Below the pieces are notes generated by a model, which saw only the letters and a program-made list of their open reading frames with translations, searched no databases and was not told where the DNA came from. A stretch of DNA of 64,000 bases, taken from NCBI GenBank assembly GCA_037179515.1, contig JAXCGZ010020842.1:17501-81500 (forward strand), read 5' to 3'. Below are positions 61,460-64,000 of this stretch, piece by piece (the first letter of the stretch is position 1; each line of letters starts with the position of its first letter). This stretch comes from Halocaridina rubra. Its lineage: Eukaryota; Arthropoda; Malacostraca; Decapoda; Atyidae. The position numbers and the translations under genes are program-made.

Positions 61460-62560
61460 ATGGCAACTGGACAGTCCAAGGAAACAAACATGGAAACCAG
61501 GCAGTCACAGGAAACCATCGAAACATTCGATGAGGAGAGCTACCTGAACATGACGATTGCTAGGGGTGAGAGATGCAGTTTTTCCCCAGGACAGAAGCTC
61601 TTCGAATGGGCTCATGACAAGATGGTTGAATGCTGAGCTGAGCTGGAGAAGAAAGCCCATGACGAGGCACAAGCCCAACGCGATTACGACCAGGCACAAG
61701 CCCAATGCGATTATGACCAGGCACAGGCACAAGCACAATGCGAACATGAGCTTGAGCTTGCTCGCCTTCAAGCGGGATTCCCAGACAGTGGTCCTTCAAC
61801 TGGAAATGGAGACCAGCTCATGAGAGGCCCCCCCCAAAACAGAAATACGAACACGACGGCGAGCAACTGCTTTATACGTACATCCGCTCTTTTGAAAGTC
61901 TTGTGGCAGCTAACGGAGGCACAGAGGCTGAAAAGAGTCGTTGGCTGCTCGCCTCCAAGCCACCCCGTCTGCTCGCCCTGGTCAATGAACTCGACCAAAT
62001 GCAACTGAGGGACTATGAGAAAGTTAAAAGGACACTCCTGGCCTCACAGAACCTTTCACCAACTAAGTGTCGTGCTAGGTATATATCTGCTTTCCCATTG
62101 AAGGAGGAGAACTGTAGTACCTTTGGCAAACACAAGGCTCGCCTCTTTAATGATTGGTTGTGAGTTGCAAAGTGTCCTCGTGAGAAGTTGTATGCATTCT
62201 TGATGTTTGATGCAATTGCCAATGACATCCCTCCGGATGCTGTTGCATATGTAAGGACTCAGCTTAAGGATGAAATCAACTACGAGAAAAGTTTAGCCGC
62301 TGTGGATGATTACCTCCAGCACAACCAGCCTGGAGTACGTCTCTGTGATGTTATGAGGGCAAGAGGGCCGATTCCAAGGCTCGTCCTCAGAGTTGTATCT
62401 CCCCCGCAGCAGGCCATGATTCTCACCGGAAAGGAAATCATGGGAACGGGAAGCACAAGGGCCCCTCGCAGAACTCACATCGTCCAGCACATCCTCCTTG
62501 CACTCCTAAGCCTTATTACGGCCATGCACCCACACTCAAGAAGGATGATTCAGTAAGACC
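61460..62560 (+). pseudogene. gag: gypsy-3 gag (SCAN-like capsid)
   Basis: ATG 61460 sits in a strong Kozak context (ccaccATGg). The N-terminal part (MATGQSKETNMETRQSQETI) is followed by a stop at 61637, then a heptad-like Q/A/D/Y repeat (KKAHDEAQAQRDYDQAQAQC). After a C-run frameshift at about 61835 comes the capsid: YIRSFESLVAANGGTEAEKS, RARYISAFPLKEENCSTFGK, KARLFNDWL, then FLMFDAIANDIPPDAVAYVR and LAAVDDYLQHNQPGVRLCDV. This resembles SCAN-like gag domains that dimerise. The C-terminal basic region is shifted. Broken by about three lesions. Confidence 0.76.
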
Positions 62561-62681
62561 TAAGCCTCAGCAGTTCAGAGGCAAAGGCCATTACTCTGCT
62601 CCACTTTCCCAGGGTTTTCAGCCAAACTCTAAGAGCCACCATGCTCCCTCACACAGCGGTGGCCTGCATAGCCATCCAGCC

Positions 62682-63041
62682 ATGCACTTAGCCCATGCTG
62701 TAGAAATAAGGCCAGAAAGGGCCACTGAGGATAATGCCGAGGAACCTCCGTACAAACTTGCCAATGTGGAATTCACCGAAAGTGATAATCCGGAGGTGAT
62801 CCCAAAATGCCTAGGAACTATAAATGGTGTGGAAACTGAAATAGCCCTCGACACAGGGGCGAATGGCATATTTGTTGAGAGATTCATCAGGGATGAAGAT
62901 TTTACCAGCAAAGTCGTTCGTGTGCGGGTTGCTGAAGGAACACCCCAAATACGATGCTGCTGTGACATTGACCTGGATTGCAAATACTACAAGGGAAAAG
63001 CCCCAGCTGTGGCAATGATTGGGCTTATGTACCCTGTCTAG
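62682..63041 (+). pseudogene. gypsy-3 aspartic protease
   Basis: KCLGTINGVETEIALDTGAN carries the intact D-T-G, then GIFVERFIRDEDFTSKVVRV, RVAEGTPQIRCCCDIDLDCK and a hydrophobic PAVAMIGLMYPV end. About 120 codons. It is the gag-proximal part of pol. Linker sequence with D/S/E/P residues follows to 63300. Confidence 0.78.
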
Positions 63042-63106
63042 CTGGGTCATGTCCTGAACCTAGTTCCTATTTTCCAGGCCGACCTCTACCATAAGGACAT
63101 TTCTCA

Positions 63107-64000
63107 TTATAACTTCCCACGGGCGAGGTTACATGAAGCCATTTCAGCAGCAACTCCTGGCCTCGATGCCAAGAATTTGGATGATTCTCCGACTGACTCC
63201 GTTGAGTCTGCCACAGTTAGTACACGTAATGTGGAACGCGGAGAGTTTCCCCCTCCTTTACCAGATGATGCACCTCTAGAGCCATTGAAGTCCCATCCAG
63301 ACTTTGCCAAATTGCAGCAAGACTGCCCCAGTCTCAAACGCTGGATGCAGCAGGGCAACAAGGGAAGGACCTTCACGGTGAGAGGAGGAGACCAGATCAC
63401 TTACGCCCTTGAAAATGGGGTACTTCGTTGGCATGTGACTAAAGATGGCCACACCTTTAAACAATTGGTGGTGCCCGCTTCGTTGCGCCGCCAGGCTATG
63501 CATGTGGCACACCATTTACCTCTGAGTGGACAATGAGGCAAAGCAAAATCTCGGCACATCCTTCAGAAGGCTTTTGCATGGCCAAACATGTATGCCGAGG
63601 TAGACAGATATGTGGGGTCCTGCCCTGTCTGTCAATCCACCTCTACGGCATCGGTACCGAAACTTCCCATGGGGATAACTAAGCTCTCAATGGAGCCATT
63701 TTCCAAGTCGCTATTGACATATTAGGTCCTATTAATCCAGCTTCGTCCACGGGGAAACAATTCCTCCTGGTATACGTCGACCTGGCAACAAGGTCCCAGA
63801 TGCAGTGCCACTGTCTTCTATCACGACTGAAGCAGCCGCTCATGCCCTATTTGAAATCTGCTCCAGGGTTGGCTTTCCAGAGCAGGTCACTTCTGACAAT
63901 GGAAGTCAGTTTACAAGTAGGCACTTTGAGGCTTTCTGTAACCTTTTAGAAATGAAGCACATTCGTACCAGCGTCTATCATGCCCAATCATATGAAGCAT
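63107..64000 (+). pseudogene. gypsy-3 integrase, truncated by window end
   Basis: A typical pre-integrase stretch (DFAKLQQDCPSLKRWMQQGN, ITYALENGVLRWHVTKDGH) leads to LRRQAMHVAHHLPLSG, a stop at 63534, GKAKSRHILQKAFAWPNMYA and VGSCPVCQSTSTAS (HHCC zinc domain). VAIDILGPINPASSTGKQFL (first core Asp) is followed by VYVDLATR and, after frameshifts, FPEQVTSDNGSQFTSRHFE (second Asp). The window stops before the Glu motif. RT-like motifs are not seen upstream. Confidence 0.82.

Larger units (their letters stand above)
60349..64000 (+). mobile_element. Ty3/gypsy-3 retrotransposon, runs off the window
   Basis: Primer-binding site, gag (61460), protease (62682) and integrase (about 63107 onward) in this order. 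No RT lies between protease and integrase, which differs from the usual gypsy order. The element continues past 64000, so RT could follow integrase (as in Gmr1-like gypsy elements) or be deleted. A few stops and indels are present. Confidence 0.8.

Overview
This is eukaryotic, intron-era 'junk' DNA: an A+T-rich background, very long (TA)n, (CT)n and (CA)n microsatellites, and overlapping layers of retrotransposons. I found no convincing single-copy host gene, no rRNA and no functional tRNA. The mix of features (CR1-like LINEs, an I-type LINE with RNase H, tRNA-derived SINEs, several Ty3/gypsy lineages, extreme dinucleotide repeats) suggests an arthropod, most likely a decapod crustacean. That assignment is an inference from style, not a proven identity. 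Names such as family A, C, D, E and gypsy-1 to gypsy-4 are local labels used only here.

Layout. 0-5 kb: 3' fragments of a CR1-like LINE (family A) alternating with CT/CA microsatellites. 5-13 kb: AT-rich DNA with (TA)n and (CT)n tracts, a 586-bp near-perfect palindrome carrying tRNA-like ends (7.88-8.47 kb), three copies of an unrecognised repeat (9.9-12.96 kb) and a tRNA-Ala-like SINE. 13.1-17.2 kb: a broken plus-strand Ty3/gypsy element (gag-PR-RT-RH-IN), truncated by a 3' fragment of the I-type LINE. 17.6-18.65 kb: an LTR, abutting another family A fragment. 20-23 kb: an RTE-like LINE relic, a SINE-like sequence, and a minus-strand CR1/Rex-like relic between copies of a ~230-bp repeat. 23.4-27.5 kb: a minus-strand degenerate gypsy element with all pol domains. 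27.5-28.2 kb: an RTE-like LINE 3' end. 28.2-30.85 kb: gag and protease of another minus-strand gypsy element, split by a solo LTR with a 5-bp target duplication. 31.6-37.8 kb: minus-strand family A copies, one nested in another. 38.25-43.03 kb: a nearly complete plus-strand CR1/L2-like LINE. 43.35-50.07 kb: a full-length I-type LINE with an intact 1233-codon ORF2 and an 11-bp target duplication. 50.3-53.5 kb: a minus-strand Jockey/CR1-type LINE. 54.4-59.3 kb: a rearranged minus-strand LINE with a second long palindrome. 59.9-64 kb: the 5' half of a plus-strand gypsy element with a tRNA-Lys type primer site and protease followed by integrase.

How the parts relate. The window is a stratigraphy of insertions. 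The I-type LINE landed in an antisense gypsy pol relic, and the gypsy frame reads on across its target duplication. A solo LTR landed between gag and protease of another gypsy element. A family D LINE tail sits inside an old family A relic. One SINE shares its 3' end with the C-family LINE, which suggests LINE machinery moved it. The only reading frame that looks still functional is ORF2 of the I-type LINE.
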